DNA of 43,910 bases from Arthrobacter sp. Br18 (lineage in GTDB: Bacteria; Actinomycetota; Actinomycetes; Actinomycetales; Micrococcaceae): assembly GCF_000520555.1 (NCBI RefSeq), contig NZ_KI914857.1, positions 102,432 through 146,341 of the forward strand, given 5' to 3'. The notes below the pieces were generated by a model. That model saw only the letters and a list, made by a program, of their open reading frames with translations. It was not told the origin of the DNA and did no database searches. This document shows, piece by piece, positions 8,156 through 16,881 of the stretch. The position numbers and the translations under genes were made by a program. Numbering within the stretch: position 1 is the stretch's first letter; each line of letters opens with the position of its first letter.

Positions 8156-9267
8156 GCACCGAAATCGACCCCCGCCCCCTGCCCGGGAGAACAGCGGCCG
8201 GCAAGGTGTCCAGACGGTCAGCCATCGGAACGGTGTTCTGGCTCGAAATGCGCCAGCGACTTCGGGCCCGGGGGTGGTACATCATGCTGGCCATCTGGTT
8301 CGTCGTCATCGGGCTGATCTTCGTTCTGGCCCATGCCTTCCTGGGTGCGAGCGACAATGTAGGACCGATCCTCTTCGACATGGTCGTCGGGTTCGTGCTG
8401 TTCTTCGGTCTGCTCGTGGCGCCCGGGCTCTCGGCAAATGCCGTGAACGGCGATCGTGCAGCGGGAACGCTGGCAATACTCCAGGTCACCCTGCTCACGC
8501 CGGGCCAGCTGCTCGTGGGTAAATGGCTGGCATCCTGGGCAGGCTCACTCGCCTTCCTCGTGGTGAGCTGCCCGTTCATCTTCTGGGCCCTGGCGCTGGG
8601 GGGAGTGCAGGTCGGAGAAGCGTTCGTATCCCTCGGTATGCTCGCGGTGGAGTTGGGCCTGATCGCCGCGATCGGAGTGGGTGTGTCCGCCCTCGCGAAC
8701 CGCCCCCTCTTCTCCATCGTCATCACCTACATGCTCGTTGCGATGCTGACCTTCGGGACGCTCATCGTGTTCGCCCTGACCATGCCGCTGGTTTCCGAAA
8801 GGACCAGAGTCACCACGTCCTATCAGTCCTACAGCGGTGGCGAACTGCTGGACTCGACGACGCTCCCCGATCCTGCTGACTTCGAGTGCGTCACCGAAAC
8901 GTTCGTCCAGGATGTCCCCCGCACCGAGCGGACCGCGTGGCTTCTCGCGGCGAATCCGTTCGTTGTTGTCGCTGACGCTGTCCCTTATGCGCGTGACCAG
9001 CCGGACTATGTGCCGGTCGGTGGGAGTTTCGAACAGCCCGGCGTTCTGGAGGCGATCAGCCAGGGCGTCAGGGGCCTGCAGGCGGGTCCAGACAACAACG
9101 TGACCTGTGACGAGATCGGCGCGGCCCGCGACGTTGAAGGACAGCCGCCCATCTGGCCCCTGGGAATCGCCCTGCAGGGCCTCCTGGCGGGTGGGCTTCT
9201 GTTGCTGGGACGAAAAAAGCTGACGACGCCGGCGTCCCGTCTGGCGCCGGGGACCAGAATCGCGTAG
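8152..9267 (+). CDS. ABC-2 type transporter permease
   Basis: A 371-residue membrane protein translationally coupled to the ATPase. After a cytoplasmic N-terminus of about 35 residues (FWLEMRQRLRARGWY at the membrane entry) there are about five hydrophobic helices. The motif GDRAAGTLAILQVTLLTP after the second helix is characteristic of ABC-2 permeases. A polar domain with two cysteines (about residues 215-335, DFECVTETF and NNVTCDE) lies between the fifth helix and a last one near the C-terminus. This layout suggests an extracytoplasmic loop with a possible disulfide. The exported substrate is unknown. Confidence 0.88.
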   Translation: MSTEIDPRPLPGRTAAGKVSRRSAIGTVFWLEMRQRLRARGWYIMLAIWFVVIGLIFVLAHAFLGASDNVGPILFDMVVGFVLFFGLLVAPGLSANAVNGDRAAGTLAILQVTLLTPGQLLVGKWLASWAGSLAFLVVSCPFIFWALALGGVQVGEAFVSLGMLAVELGLIAAIGVGVSALANRPLFSIVITYMLVAMLTFGTLIVFALTMPLVSERTRVTTSYQSYSGGELLDSTTLPDPADFECVTETFVQDVPRTERTAWLLAANPFVVVADAVPYARDQPDYVPVGGSFEQPGVLEAISQGVRGLQAGPDNNVTCDEIGAARDVEGQPPIWPLGIALQGLLAGGLLLLGRKKLTTPASRLAPGTRIA

Positions 9268-9328
9268 CGGCTACGGGCTGGACAGCTACAACCGGATTCC
9301 TACGACCTGGTACTTGCCACTCAGGTAT

Positions 9329-9925
9329 TCATGACATTGCGCGGCGCCCCTCGAAAGCCCGGCCGAGGGTGACTTCGTCGGCGTATTCGAGGTCGCCGCC
9401 AACCGGCAGCCCCGATGCCAGGCGGGTGACCGGAATGCCGATGGTCTTGAGCATCCGTACAAGGTAGGTGGCAGTCGCCTCGCCCTCCAGATTGGGGTCG
9501 GTGGCAATGATGATTTCCTGGATCTTTTCATCGGACAGCCTGCTGAGAAGCTCGCGGATGCGTAACTGTTCGGGCCCGATGCCTGCGATGGGATTGATGG
9601 CGCCACCCAGCACGTGATACCGGCCGCGGAATGAGCGTGTCCGCTCCACAGCGATGACGTCCTTCGATTCTTCCACGACGCAGATCATGGTGGGGTCCCG
9701 ACGTGGGTCGCGGCAGATTCCGCACGTCTCCTGTTCCGTGATATTCCCGCAGACCGTGCAGAACTTCACGCGTTCCTTCACCGTGGTGATCGCGGTGACA
9801 AGCCGCTGCATGTCGTCACTGTCCGCTTCAAGGATGTGGAACGCGAGTCGCTGCGCGGATTTCGGGCCCACTCCCGGGAGGCGTCCCAGCTCGTCGATCA
9901 GCTCCTGGACTGCACCTTCGTACAC
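9329..9925 (-). CDS. recR: Recombination mediator protein RecR
   Basis: RecR of 198 residues from the GTG at 9925 ([20 protein letters not shown]), the normal family size. A longer frame reaches 9994, but the GTG has AGAAGG four bases upstream and matches the usual RecR N-terminus. Features are the helix-hairpin-helix ([17 protein letters not shown]), a four-cysteine zinc finger ([16 protein letters not shown]), and a Toprim domain with VVEE and the [12 protein letters not shown] motif. With RecO it loads RecA on SSB-coated DNA during gap repair. It lies 74 bases after dnaX, the common bacterial order. Confidence 0.96.
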   Translation of the reverse strand: MYEGAVQELIDELGRLPGVGPKSAQRLAFHILEADSDDMQRLVTAITTVKERVKFCTVCGNITEQETCGICRDPRRDPTMICVVEESKDVIAVERTRSFRGRYHVLGGAINPIAGIGPEQLRIRELLSRLSDEKIQEIIIATDPNLEGEATATYLVRMLKTIGIPVTRLASGLPVGGDLEYADEVTLGRAFEGRRAMS

Positions 9926-9999
9926 GTAACCTTCTTCGTCTAGCTGATGATCAGGGGCCGCTGTTCCAGCCGGCGTTCCGACAGGGCGCAGCACGCACC

Positions 10000-12834
10000 C
10001 TACTGCGGTTCGACGCTTCGCTCTTCCACCAGGCGCCCATTGAGTATGCGTTCAATTGCGGTTCGGCCTACGAGGCCGGACTCCTCGAGCGTTTCATCGT
10101 CGGCGCTGGGAACGTCTTCGACATACCGGAAGTCTACGGCGCTGTTGTTTGCCGCAGCCGACTCCACCCGCTTGCGCTCAGCCTCATCCAGCAACCGCTG
10201 GTACCGGCTGGCTGTCCTGTTCCTCTCCTCCGGAACAGCATCAGCTGCACGGGTGTCGTTCGTGCGACCGGCGCTGTTCGTCGACTGGGGACCTGCCGCC
10301 ACTGGAGTCGGTGCCGGCGCCTTCACCGGTGTCGTCGCCTTCACCGGTGCAGTCTGCGGAGCTGAAGCCTGTGCCGTCGGCTGGACCGGGGTCCCGGCCG
10401 GAGCCGCGGGACGAACCGGCGTCGATCCTGTTGGCTCGGTTGCCCCCGGAGGGGAACCCGCATCCGGGGCGTTGTTGTTCCACCCCGGTTCAGGATCGTA
10501 GGGATCTTCTGGGGGCTCCACCATGGCCCAGGAATCGTCCGAGTCGCTGGGGCTCGGACGGCCGGCGACCTCGTGCGGGGCACCTCCGGTGCCGGTTGTT
10601 GAGCTTCTACCGGTGGTGGCCTCCGTCGCGTTCGACGTGACAGCAGGGCCAGAATCCGAAGCCGGATCGCTTCCCCCGCCGGATCCGCTGCCGGAACCGG
10701 AAACGGATTGCAGAGGCCTGTCCCCGTTCGATCCGGATGTTTTCCTGGCGTCGGCGTCGGCGTCGGCGTCGGCATTGGCACCAGCACCAGCACCGGATAA
10801 GGTCCCGGTTTTGTCCCCGGGGTGGGGCGGAGCTTCGGTTCTGTTCCCGGTGTGGGATTGGGTCCCTGCCGGTGCGACAGCGCCGATAGGGTTCTCGGTT
10901 CTGGTGATGGCTTCGGGCGCGGCCCGCGCGTCGTCCCTACTCGGAGCCGGCCGGACGGCCGGTACTTTTGGGCTCGCCCCACCTGCCGCCGCGCCGTCGT
11001 GCAGTGCCTCGATTTCGCAGGCGAGTCCGAGGACCGTTTTGATGGCCTGCTTCACATTGTCGGAGTGGGGCCCCCGCTGGAACGCGATGGCATTGCCCGG
11101 CGTGGCGAAGGCAAGCACCAGGACATTCCCCTCAAGCGAACGGGGCCTGGCGGCCACATTGACGTTCAACCAGGTGATGCGCTTGATTTTGGCCAGTTCG
11201 TCCATGATTTCCGGCCAGGCACGCCGAACCATCTCGATCTGCCCGGAGCCGCCCGCACCCGCACCCGGTGCTGGAGCCGAACTGGCAGCCGGAGCAGAAG
11301 TTGGAGCGGCGGCTGGAGCGGGAGCGGGAGCAGGAGCGGGAGCAGGAGCAGGAGCAGGAGTTGGAGCGGCGGCTGGAGCGGGAATGGCGGCGGAAGTCGG
11401 GGTGGAAGGAAGCGTCTCTGCGGGTACCTGGGCAGGATCGGAACCGCCACCGGCAGGGCCGTCACCTGAAACGGCGGGCGCCTGGGCCGACTGCTCGTTG
11501 TCCCAGGATCGGTCTTCAGGGGGTGCTTCTGTCTGGGTCGAAGGTTCACCCATAGCGGTTCCCGCGTCGGAGGGCGGGCCATTCCGCCGCGGAGCGGCGG
11601 TGTCAGGGACGGCTTCCCGTCGGCCCTCCGGAGCGGATTGGCCGGTGTCCTGCACGGCCACGCCGCCGTTTGCGTACTCGAGCCGGCGTTCAATGCGGTC
11701 AACCCGCGCAAGCGTTCCCCGGATCGACTGATCCGCTGCGGGAAGGAGCAGGCGCGCGCACAGGAGCTCGAGGTGCAGGCGGGGAGACGTGGCACCCGTC
11801 ATCTCGGTGAGCGCTGTATTCGTCACATCCGCGGACCGCGACAGCTCGCCGCTTCCCAGTTGGTTCGCCTGGGTCCGCATCCGGTTCAGCTGGTCGTCCG
11901 GAATGCCGCGGAGGATCGATGCGGCACCTTCCGGAACAGCGTTGATGACGATGAGGTCGCGGAAACGTTCCAGCAGGTCCTCGACGAACCGCCGTGGATC
12001 GTGGCCCGTCTGGATGACACGGTCGACTGCGTTGAAAACAGTTCCGGCGTCGCCCGCAGCGACGGCGTCGACGACGTCGTCCAGGAGCGTCGCGTGCGTA
12101 TATCCCAGCAGTGAGACCGCCAGTTCGTAGTCCAGTCCTGTCTCACTCGCGCCCGCCATGAGCTGATCGAGCACGGACAGCGAATCGCGAACCGATCCGC
12201 CGCCGGCCCGCACCACGAGTGAAAGAACGCCCGGTGCGATAGGGACGTTTTCCTGGCGGCACAGAAGTTCCAGATAGGCCATGAGCGGTTCCGGCGGAAC
12301 CAGCCGGAACGGGTAATGATGGGTGCGCGAACGGATGGTGCCGATGACCTTGTCGGGCTCGGTGGTCGCGAAAATGAAGAGAATGTGTTCGGGCGGTTCT
12401 TCGACGATTTTGAGCAACGCGTTGAAGCCCGCCGAGGTGACCATGTGGGCTTCGTCGATGATGAAGATCTTGTACCGGTCCCGCACCGGAGCAAAAGTGG
12501 CGCGTTCCCGAAGGTCCCGCGCGTCGTCGACGCCTCCGTGGCTCGCTGCGTCGATCTCGATGACGTCGAGGCTGCCCGAGCCGTTGCGCGCCAGTTCCAC
12601 ACAGCTGTCACAGACCCCGCAGGGCGTTGAGGTAGGACCATCTGCACAGTTGAGGCACCGGGCGAGGATCCGCGCCGACGTCGTCTTGCCGCAGCCGCGC
12701 GGTCCGGAGAAAAGATACGCGTGGTTGACGCGGTTCTTGTCGATCGCGGCCATGAGCGGATCGGTGACGTGCTCCTGACCGATGACATCCGCGAAGCTTT
12801 CCGGGCGGTATCGGCGGTAGAGGGCTGTACTCAC
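10000..12834 (-). CDS. dnaX: DNA polymerase III subunit gamma/tau
   Basis: A 944-residue clamp-loader subunit, long even for actinobacteria. The AAA+ core (about 1-370) has Walker A at 44-51 (GPRGCGKT), zinc cysteines 63, 72, 75 and 78, Walker B IIDEAHM and the sensor [10 protein letters not shown] conserved middle domain appears at about 535-620 ([17 protein letters not shown]). It is flanked by low-complexity linkers with Pro-Ala and Asp-Ala repeats. The C-terminus carries the short conserved block [20 protein letters not shown]. No A-rich frameshift heptamer like that of E. coli dnaX is present, so only the full-length form is expected. gluQ ends 10 bases upstream and recR follows, suggesting co-transcription. 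Confidence 0.96.
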   Translation of the reverse strand: MSTALYRRYRPESFADVIGQEHVTDPLMAAIDKNRVNHAYLFSGPRGCGKTTSARILARCLNCADGPTSTPCGVCDSCVELARNGSGSLDVIEIDAASHGGVDDARDLRERATFAPVRDRYKIFIIDEAHMVTSAGFNALLKIVEEPPEHILFIFATTEPDKVIGTIRSRTHHYPFRLVPPEPLMAYLELLCRQENVPIAPGVLSLVVRAGGGSVRDSLSVLDQLMAGASETGLDYELAVSLLGYTHATLLDDVVDAVAAGDAGTVFNAVDRVIQTGHDPRRFVEDLLERFRDLIVINAVPEGAASILRGIPDDQLNRMRTQANQLGSGELSRSADVTNTALTEMTGATSPRLHLELLCARLLLPAADQSIRGTLARVDRIERRLEYANGGVAVQDTGQSAPEGRREAVPDTAAPRRNGPPSDAGTAMGEPSTQTEAPPEDRSWDNEQSAQAPAVSGDGPAGGGSDPAQVPAETLPSTPTSAAIPAPAAAPTPAPAPAPAPAPAPAPAAAPTSAPAASSAPAPGAGAGGSGQIEMVRRAWPEIMDELAKIKRITWLNVNVAARPRSLEGNVLVLAFATPGNAIAFQRGPHSDNVKQAIKTVLGLACEIEALHDGAAAGGASPKVPAVRPAPSRDDARAAPEAITRTENPIGAVAPAGTQSHTGNRTEAPPHPGDKTGTLSGAGAGANADADADADARKTSGSNGDRPLQSVSGSGSGSGGGSDPASDSGPAVTSNATEATTGRSSTTGTGGAPHEVAGRPSPSDSDDSWAMVEPPEDPYDPEPGWNNNAPDAGSPPGATEPTGSTPVRPAAPAGTPVQPTAQASAPQTAPVKATTPVKAPAPTPVAAGPQSTNSAGRTNDTRAADAVPEERNRTASRYQRLLDEAERKRVESAAANNSAVDFRYVEDVPSADDETLEESGLVGRTAIERILNGRLVEERSVEPQ
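10749..10795. repeat. Hexanucleotide repeats inside dnaX (Asp-Ala run)
   Basis: Four tandem GCGTCG units followed by CACCAG-type units. On the coding strand they give alternating Asp-Ala residues in the linker before the C-terminus. Because the unit is 6 bp, copy changes keep the frame. Confidence 0.75.
11295..11385. repeat. Nested repeats inside dnaX (Pro-Ala linker)
   Basis: A block of about 23 bases starting TTGGAGCGGCGGCTGGAGCG occurs at 11301 and again at 11361, exactly 60 bases apart. The space between is filled with about seven GGAGCG/GGAGCA hexamers. It encodes the Pro-Ala linker before the conserved middle domain. In-frame length variation between strains is likely. Confidence 0.8.
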
Positions 12835-12844
12835 AGAATGAACC

Positions 12845-13777
12845 TTATCGGTTGGGGGTGACAGAAGGCATGCCGGTGGAGGAAAGGCGACTGGGAGAGA
12901 CTATCCAGGGCGCTCGGGGGAGGTTCGAGGGATCGAAGGCCACCAGCGCATCGGCGAGGGACGCGGTGGGCAGGCCGAGCGAACCGAGGATGACATCCCG
13001 TACCTGCGAGGCGTCAAGGCCCTGGGAAGCAAGGTCCTCGAGCGTCACTGCGCCGTCGCGTTTCGCGAGCCGTCGGCCGTCCGGGTTGAGGGCCAGTGGT
13101 ACGTGCACATAGCGCGGAGTGGGAAGGCCCAACAGCTCGCCGAGATAGGCCTGACGTGGCGAGGAGCTCAAGAGATCATATCCCCGCACTACCTGGTCGA
13201 TGCCCGCCGCTGCGTCGTCGACGACCACCGCGAGGTTGTAGGAGGGAACGCCGTCATTTCGCCGCACCACGAAGTCATCCACGGAACCGGCGTAATTCCC
13301 ATTCAGCTCATCGATGATGGTCCAGGTGTCGACGCCGGACCGCAGCCGGAGTGCCGGCGGTTTGGCGAGGCGCAGGCGCGCGCGTTCTGCCTCTCCAAGG
13401 TCGCGGCAGGTGCCGGGGTAGATCCCGGGAACGGCGTGCGGCGCGGAGGAGGCATCTGCGATGTCACGGCGGGTGCAGAAGCACTCGTAGAGCATGCCGG
13501 CGTGGCGCAGATTCTCCAGGGCCCTGACGTAGCGGTGGCCGTCGTCGCTTTGCCGGGTCAGGGGTGAATCCCAGGTCAGGCCCAACGCCATGAGTTCGCG
13601 GAGCTGGGCCTGTTCAGCCCCCGCCCGGACACGGTCGAGGTCCTCGATCCGAAGCAGGAACCGGCGATCAGTACTGCGCGCGAAGAGCCAGGCCAGAATG
13701 GCCGTACGGAGATTCCCAACGTGCAGCTCACCCGTCGGACTTGGAGCAAAGCGCCCTGCTCCAGTACTTTCCCGCAC
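12845..13777 (-). CDS. gluQ: Glutamyl-Q tRNA(Asp) synthetase
   Basis: A 310-residue protein matching the catalytic half of glutamyl-tRNA synthetase without the anticodon-binding domain, the mark of GluQRS. It has the HIGH-type motif in GRFAPSPTGELHVGN, LLRIEDLDRVR, zinc ligands of the ECFCTRRD and GIYPGTC type, and a KMSKS-like LAKRDGAVTL. The known enzyme attaches glutamate to queuosine in tRNA(Asp), which fits the tgt gene elsewhere in this window. The GTG start at 13777 directly precedes the HIGH block. It ends 10 bases before dnaX. Some actinobacterial homologues are simply called tRNA glutamyl-Q(34) synthetase. Confidence 0.92.
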   Translation of the reverse strand: MRESTGAGRFAPSPTGELHVGNLRTAILAWLFARSTDRRFLLRIEDLDRVRAGAEQAQLRELMALGLTWDSPLTRQSDDGHRYVRALENLRHAGMLYECFCTRRDIADASSAPHAVPGIYPGTCRDLGEAERARLRLAKPPALRLRSGVDTWTIIDELNGNYAGSVDDFVVRRNDGVPSYNLAVVVDDAAAGIDQVVRGYDLLSSSPRQAYLGELLGLPTPRYVHVPLALNPDGRRLAKRDGAVTLEDLASQGLDASQVRDVILGSLGLPTASLADALVAFDPSNLPRAPWIVSPSRLSSTGMPSVTPNR

Positions 13778-13910
13778 TCGCCCGACCCTCGCCCTTTCCG
13801 AAGACAGAATCCTCGCCCCAATGACGCGACATCGAGTCCTTCGGCCAGGTTTGCAGTCATTGCCGATCCAAAGTACCGACTTGCAGTCTCAGGTGCCAGC
13901 TTAAAGTGAA

Positions 13911-13997
13911 GACCCCTCATGCACCTGCCAGAGCCCGCTTACCCTTGCTACCTTCCGGTCCTGGGGGAGTTCACAGGGTGACACCACATGAGGGGCC
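13911..13997 (-). ncRNA. ffs: 4.5S signal recognition particle RNA (small bacterial type)
   Basis: On the minus strand the molecule reads CCCCTCATG at the 5' end (13995-13987) and closes with CATGAGGGG at the 3' end (13921-13913). The apical region contains the conserved GGACCGGAAGGTAGCAAGGG, the Ffh-binding tetraloop and symmetric-loop region. Length of about 85 bases is typical of the short SRP RNA. It lies upstream of gluQ and dnaX on the same strand, the usual neighbourhood in this bacterial group. The rest of 13778-14102 shows no other gene. Confidence 0.93.
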
Positions 13998-14102
13998 GGG
14001 AAATAGTCTACACAAAAACGCCTGCCGCCATTTCTGGCTTGGAGGAAGGTTGGGCGCGATGTCACCGCTGACCGCCGTCGCCCCGGCCGTTCTGCGGTGA
14101 CC

Positions 14103-15692
14103 TCAGAACGGTGGTAGGTCGACCCTCACGGATGCCTCCGCGTCCATCCCTGCGTCCATCCCCACGGATGCCTCCGCCGGGTTCGACGGCGGAGCTTCCG
14201 GCGTGGTGCTGTAGCGCCGGCCGGTGGGCGAGAACCACTCCAGAGTGCTCCCGGGGTGCTGGCGGACAGACCACCCTGCCTCGTGCTTCATCCGGTGGTG
14301 CTTGCGGCACAGGGAAGCGAGATTGTCGTGGTTGGTTGGTCCGCCGTCTTCCCAACTGACGGTGTGGTCAAGGTCGGCCCGGGCTGCAGAAGAATTGCAG
14401 CCGGGGAATCTGCAGGTTCTATCACGTACGCGGATGTAGGTTCGAAGCCCTTTGGGCACCCGATAGCGGCGTCGGCCGACATTGAGCACAACGCCGTCCA
14501 CAGGGTCGGTCAGCAAACGGATCAGGCTGGGTGCACCTGCCGCAAGTTGCCGGGCGACATCCGCCGGAATGGGCCCGTAGCCCTCAAGATCGGCAGGGGC
14601 GTCGCTGCGTCCGAGCAGGGACAGCATCGGAATGGTCACGAGCACCTGGGCCTTGACGCCTCGGGCATGGGAGTTCCCGTTTCGCCCCGACCCTCCACCG
14701 CCGACGACGAGGTCGGTGAGGACGTCCGCCCTCAACTGTCCAAGTGTTCGTGATTCATCGGCATCCTGAAGCGACCGTGCCATCTCGCTCACGCGGTTGA
14801 ACAGTGCAAGGGCGCTTTCGGCCGGAAGGAAGGCCCCGAGGTACGCCATGCCGTCCTCCGCCGGTTCCACATATACGCGTCGCTCCAGTTCGGCCTTCCT
14901 CCGGCGATCCGCTTGTGCCTCAGGGTGCTCGCATTCGCGAAGCCGCCGGGCGCGAGCCGCCAGTTGGACCCTGGTGAGATCCGGCGCCACCTGGAGCAGT
15001 TTGTCCTCGAACCCCGACCGGGCTCCTGCCGGAAGGCTTCCTCCCTCACGAATGATGGCCTGTGCATGCTGATAATGGATGTGGCCGTTTTCCAGGGACT
15101 GAAGGGTAGCCGGAAAGTCCCGGACGAGAGCGATGGACTCGTTGACGAGGTGACCGGCTACTCCTTCCGGCACACGCAGTATGCAGGCGGTTTCACTTAC
15201 CGCGTTCATGGCGGCAAGCTCTCGTTGACGCGCAGTCCCGCCCCCTGTTACCAGCGATTCATCGACGCGGTGGATGATGCGTGCCTTGAGCGCAGCCAGC
15301 CAGCTCTCCAGACGGGCAGCGGCCCCGAGTGTCCTGACTGCCCCTTCCGGTGAGAGTGCACCGATAGCGGTCGGGTTCAGCTCCGTGAGAGCCCGGGCAA
15401 TGGTTAGCGGATCCTTCTCGAGGAAGTCATGGAGCGACTCCTCAGAGAACGCGTCGTCGAAAGCCTGTCCGTGGAAAGCCTGCTCATCAAAGGATTGCTC
15501 GTCGAAGACCTGATCGTCGAAGACCTGATCGTCGAAAACCTGATCCCTGAAGAACGGCTGGTCCATGATTGAGGCATCGTCGAAGACGAAGGTATACGGC
15601 AAGAACGGTCCGTCCTCGACGGCGCCGGGAAAGGGGCGGACGGGGACGCGGCGCGCATCCTGCGCCGTCGTGCCTGCTGACCCTTGAACCAT
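14103..15692 (-). CDS. DUF222/HNH endonuclease-domain protein (13E12 repeat family)
   Basis: A 529-residue protein. DUF222 occupies the middle (about 105-400: LESWLAALKARIIHRVDESL, AQAIIREGGSLP, RRRKAELERRVYVEPAEDGMAYLGAFLPA). A C-terminal HNH domain has RDRTCRFPGC, DLDHTVSWEDGGPT, NLASLCRKHHRMKH and GW, so the cysteine and histidine ligands are intact. Such proteins are multicopy in many actinobacteria and are suspected of homing- or mobile-element-like spread, but their substrate is unknown. Unusually, residues 48-82 are seven copies of a pentapeptide of type F-D-D/E-Q-V/S/A. The ATG at 15692 has only a weak ribosome site, and Met43 is an alternative that would retain the repeats. Confidence 0.88.
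   Translation of the reverse strand: MVQGSAGTTAQDARRVPVRPFPGAVEDGPFLPYTFVFDDASIMDQPFFRDQVFDDQVFDDQVFDEQSFDEQAFHGQAFDDAFSEESLHDFLEKDPLTIARALTELNPTAIGALSPEGAVRTLGAAARLESWLAALKARIIHRVDESLVTGGGTARQRELAAMNAVSETACILRVPEGVAGHLVNESIALVRDFPATLQSLENGHIHYQHAQAIIREGGSLPAGARSGFEDKLLQVAPDLTRVQLAARARRLRECEHPEAQADRRRKAELERRVYVEPAEDGMAYLGAFLPAESALALFNRVSEMARSLQDADESRTLGQLRADVLTDLVVGGGGSGRNGNSHARGVKAQVLVTIPMLSLLGRSDAPADLEGYGPIPADVARQLAAGAPSLIRLLTDPVDGVVLNVGRRRYRVPKGLRTYIRVRDRTCRFPGCNSSAARADLDHTVSWEDGGPTNHDNLASLCRKHHRMKHEAGWSVRQHPGSTLEWFSPTGRRYSTTPEAPPSNPAEASVGMDAGMDAEASVRVDLPPF
15447..15551. repeat. 15-bp tandem repeats at the 5' end of the DUF222/HNH gene
   Basis: Seven consecutive 15-base units encode the pentads FRDQV, FDDQV, FDDQV, FDEQS, FDEQA, FHGQA and FDDAF on the minus strand. 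The GTCGAAGACCTGATC copies are identical or differ by one base, while the outer units are degenerate. This gradient is typical of expansion by slippage. Confidence 0.85.
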
Positions 15693-15787
15693 AAAAACAT
15701 TCCATCATCCGCCACTGACAAAACTAGGAGCCGCCCCGATTCGGCACATCAACCATGTGCGGGTAGTCTGGTATCTGCTCCGAATCA

Positions 15788-15872
15788 GGAGGATTCGCCT
15801 AGCGGCCTATGGCGCACGCCTGGAACGCGTGTTGGGTTCACGCCCTCGGGGGTTCAAATCCCCCATCCTCCG
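15788..15872 (+). tRNA. tRNA-Ser, anticodon GGA
   Basis: An 85-base class II tRNA. The acceptor stem GGAGGAT (15788-15794) pairs with ATCCTCC (15865-15871), with discriminator G at 15872. The anticodon GGA is at 15822-15824, the long variable arm follows, and the T-arm is GGGGGTTCAAATCCCCC. CCA is not encoded. It reads UCC and UCU serine codons. A strong hairpin follows 18 bases after the 3' end. Confidence 0.95.
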
Positions 15873-15890
15873 CGATTGTTGAAACCGGAT

Positions 15891-15931
15891 ATCAGGAAAG
15901 CCCCCGTCATTATGGCGGGGGCTTTCCTGAT
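15891..15931. terminator. Bidirectional terminator between tRNA-Ser and the MpaB-like gene
   Basis: A perfect 16-bp stem (15891-15906 with 15916-15931) and a 9-base loop. It lies just after tRNA-Ser on the plus strand and 10 bases beyond the stop of the convergent minus-strand oxygenase gene, so it can end both transcripts. Confidence 0.88.
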
Positions 15932-15940
15932 TCTGAATTG

Positions 15941-16858
15941 CTACGCGGGTGGCTCGTCGGTCCCGGAAACTTTCGTGACCCGAGCAATCCGCCGCTTCGC
16001 CGCTGCCTCACTCGGGCCCTCGGGCCCGAGGCCGAGCCGGACCAGACCCATCACAAGCCGCGTAGCGCTCCTGATCGGCAGCGGAAACGGACCGACGGCC
16101 GGGGATCGGAGTCCCAGCATGTCCCGGTGGCGTGGCTCGAGCGTGGCAACTGCTGCGGCGAACAGCACACGGTACCCGGCCCGTTGCGAGAGCGGCAACG
16201 GGGGCTTCCTGATGTGTCGGAGGGCCTCCTGGACCTGGGCGCTGTTGGTCAGCTCGGCGTCGAAGGAAGCCAGCTGCGCGGCGAGATCGGTCTCGGACCG
16301 CGGCGGACTGTCGGCTCCCATCAATTCGCCTGCCTGTGCCCATTCGGCGACATACTGGTCGGGCCCGCCGGGGATCGGCCCGCCGTATGCTTTATGCGCC
16401 GAGAGGAATGCATCGGTGAAGGCGAGGTGTACCCAGCGGACGAGATCAGGGTCCGCGGCGGTGTACGGCCGACTGACACCCTTGCTGTCGAGGTACGTAC
16501 CGGTCACCCGGGTATGGAGCTTCTGGACGAAGGCCGATCCTTCCTTCGCAGCAGCTGTGGACCCGTAGGTGACAGTGAAGATCCAGCGAATGGTATTGGC
16601 CAGCCGGCCCAGGGGGTCCTCGCGGAACGAGGAATGGTCGTGGACTCCCGCCATCGCTCCGGGATGGAGAGTCTGCAGCAACAGCGCACGGATTCCCGCG
16701 ACAAGCGGTGTCATCGAGCTGTGGACCACCCATGCGGCCGATTCCGGCGGGAAGTAGCCGACGTCGTCGCCGGAGTCGAGCTCCTCCGCCCATGTCGGAG
16801 GTTCGTCGCTGTTCGCGGTGAACGTCTTGCGAAGCTGGGTGCGCCATCGTGAAACCAT
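15941..16858 (-). CDS. Oxygenase MpaB family protein (DUF2236)
   Basis: A 305-residue protein from the ATG at 16858. A GTG at 16867 would add three residues, and no clear ribosome site separates them. The family blocks are visible: SSMTPLVAGIRALLLQTLHPGAMAGVHDHS near the N-terminus, LGRLANTIRWIFTVTYGS, and a central DLVRWVHLAFTDAFL. Spaced His and Asp residues resemble the haem-binding set of the MpaB/latex-clearing-protein superfamily. The physiological substrate in actinobacteria is generally unknown. No signal peptide or membrane helix is evident. The gene is alone, convergent with tRNA-Ser and just downstream of the HAD phosphatase gene, 23 bases apart on the same strand. Confidence 0.85.
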   Translation of the reverse strand: MVSRWRTQLRKTFTANSDEPPTWAEELDSGDDVGYFPPESAAWVVHSSMTPLVAGIRALLLQTLHPGAMAGVHDHSSFREDPLGRLANTIRWIFTVTYGSTAAAKEGSAFVQKLHTRVTGTYLDSKGVSRPYTAADPDLVRWVHLAFTDAFLSAHKAYGGPIPGGPDQYVAEWAQAGELMGADSPPRSETDLAAQLASFDAELTNSAQVQEALRHIRKPPLPLSQRAGYRVLFAAAVATLEPRHRDMLGLRSPAVGPFPLPIRSATRLVMGLVRLGLGPEGPSEAAAKRRIARVTKVSGTDEPPA

Positions 16859-16881
16859 GCCTGCCACCCGGTCATTATTGC

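Noticed and set aside
10523-11731. A 402-codon plus-strand frame rich in Ala, Gly and Pro
   Set aside because: It is the complement of the repetitive linker of dnaX and resembles no real protein.
10000-12834. Programmed frameshift in dnaX
   Set aside because: No slippery A-run heptamer is found in the gene, so a short gamma form made by frameshifting is not supported.
14103-15872. Mobile element or integration at tRNA-Ser
   Set aside because: No integrase, transposase or repeat of the tRNA 3' end was seen. The HNH gene alone is not evidence of an inserted element.
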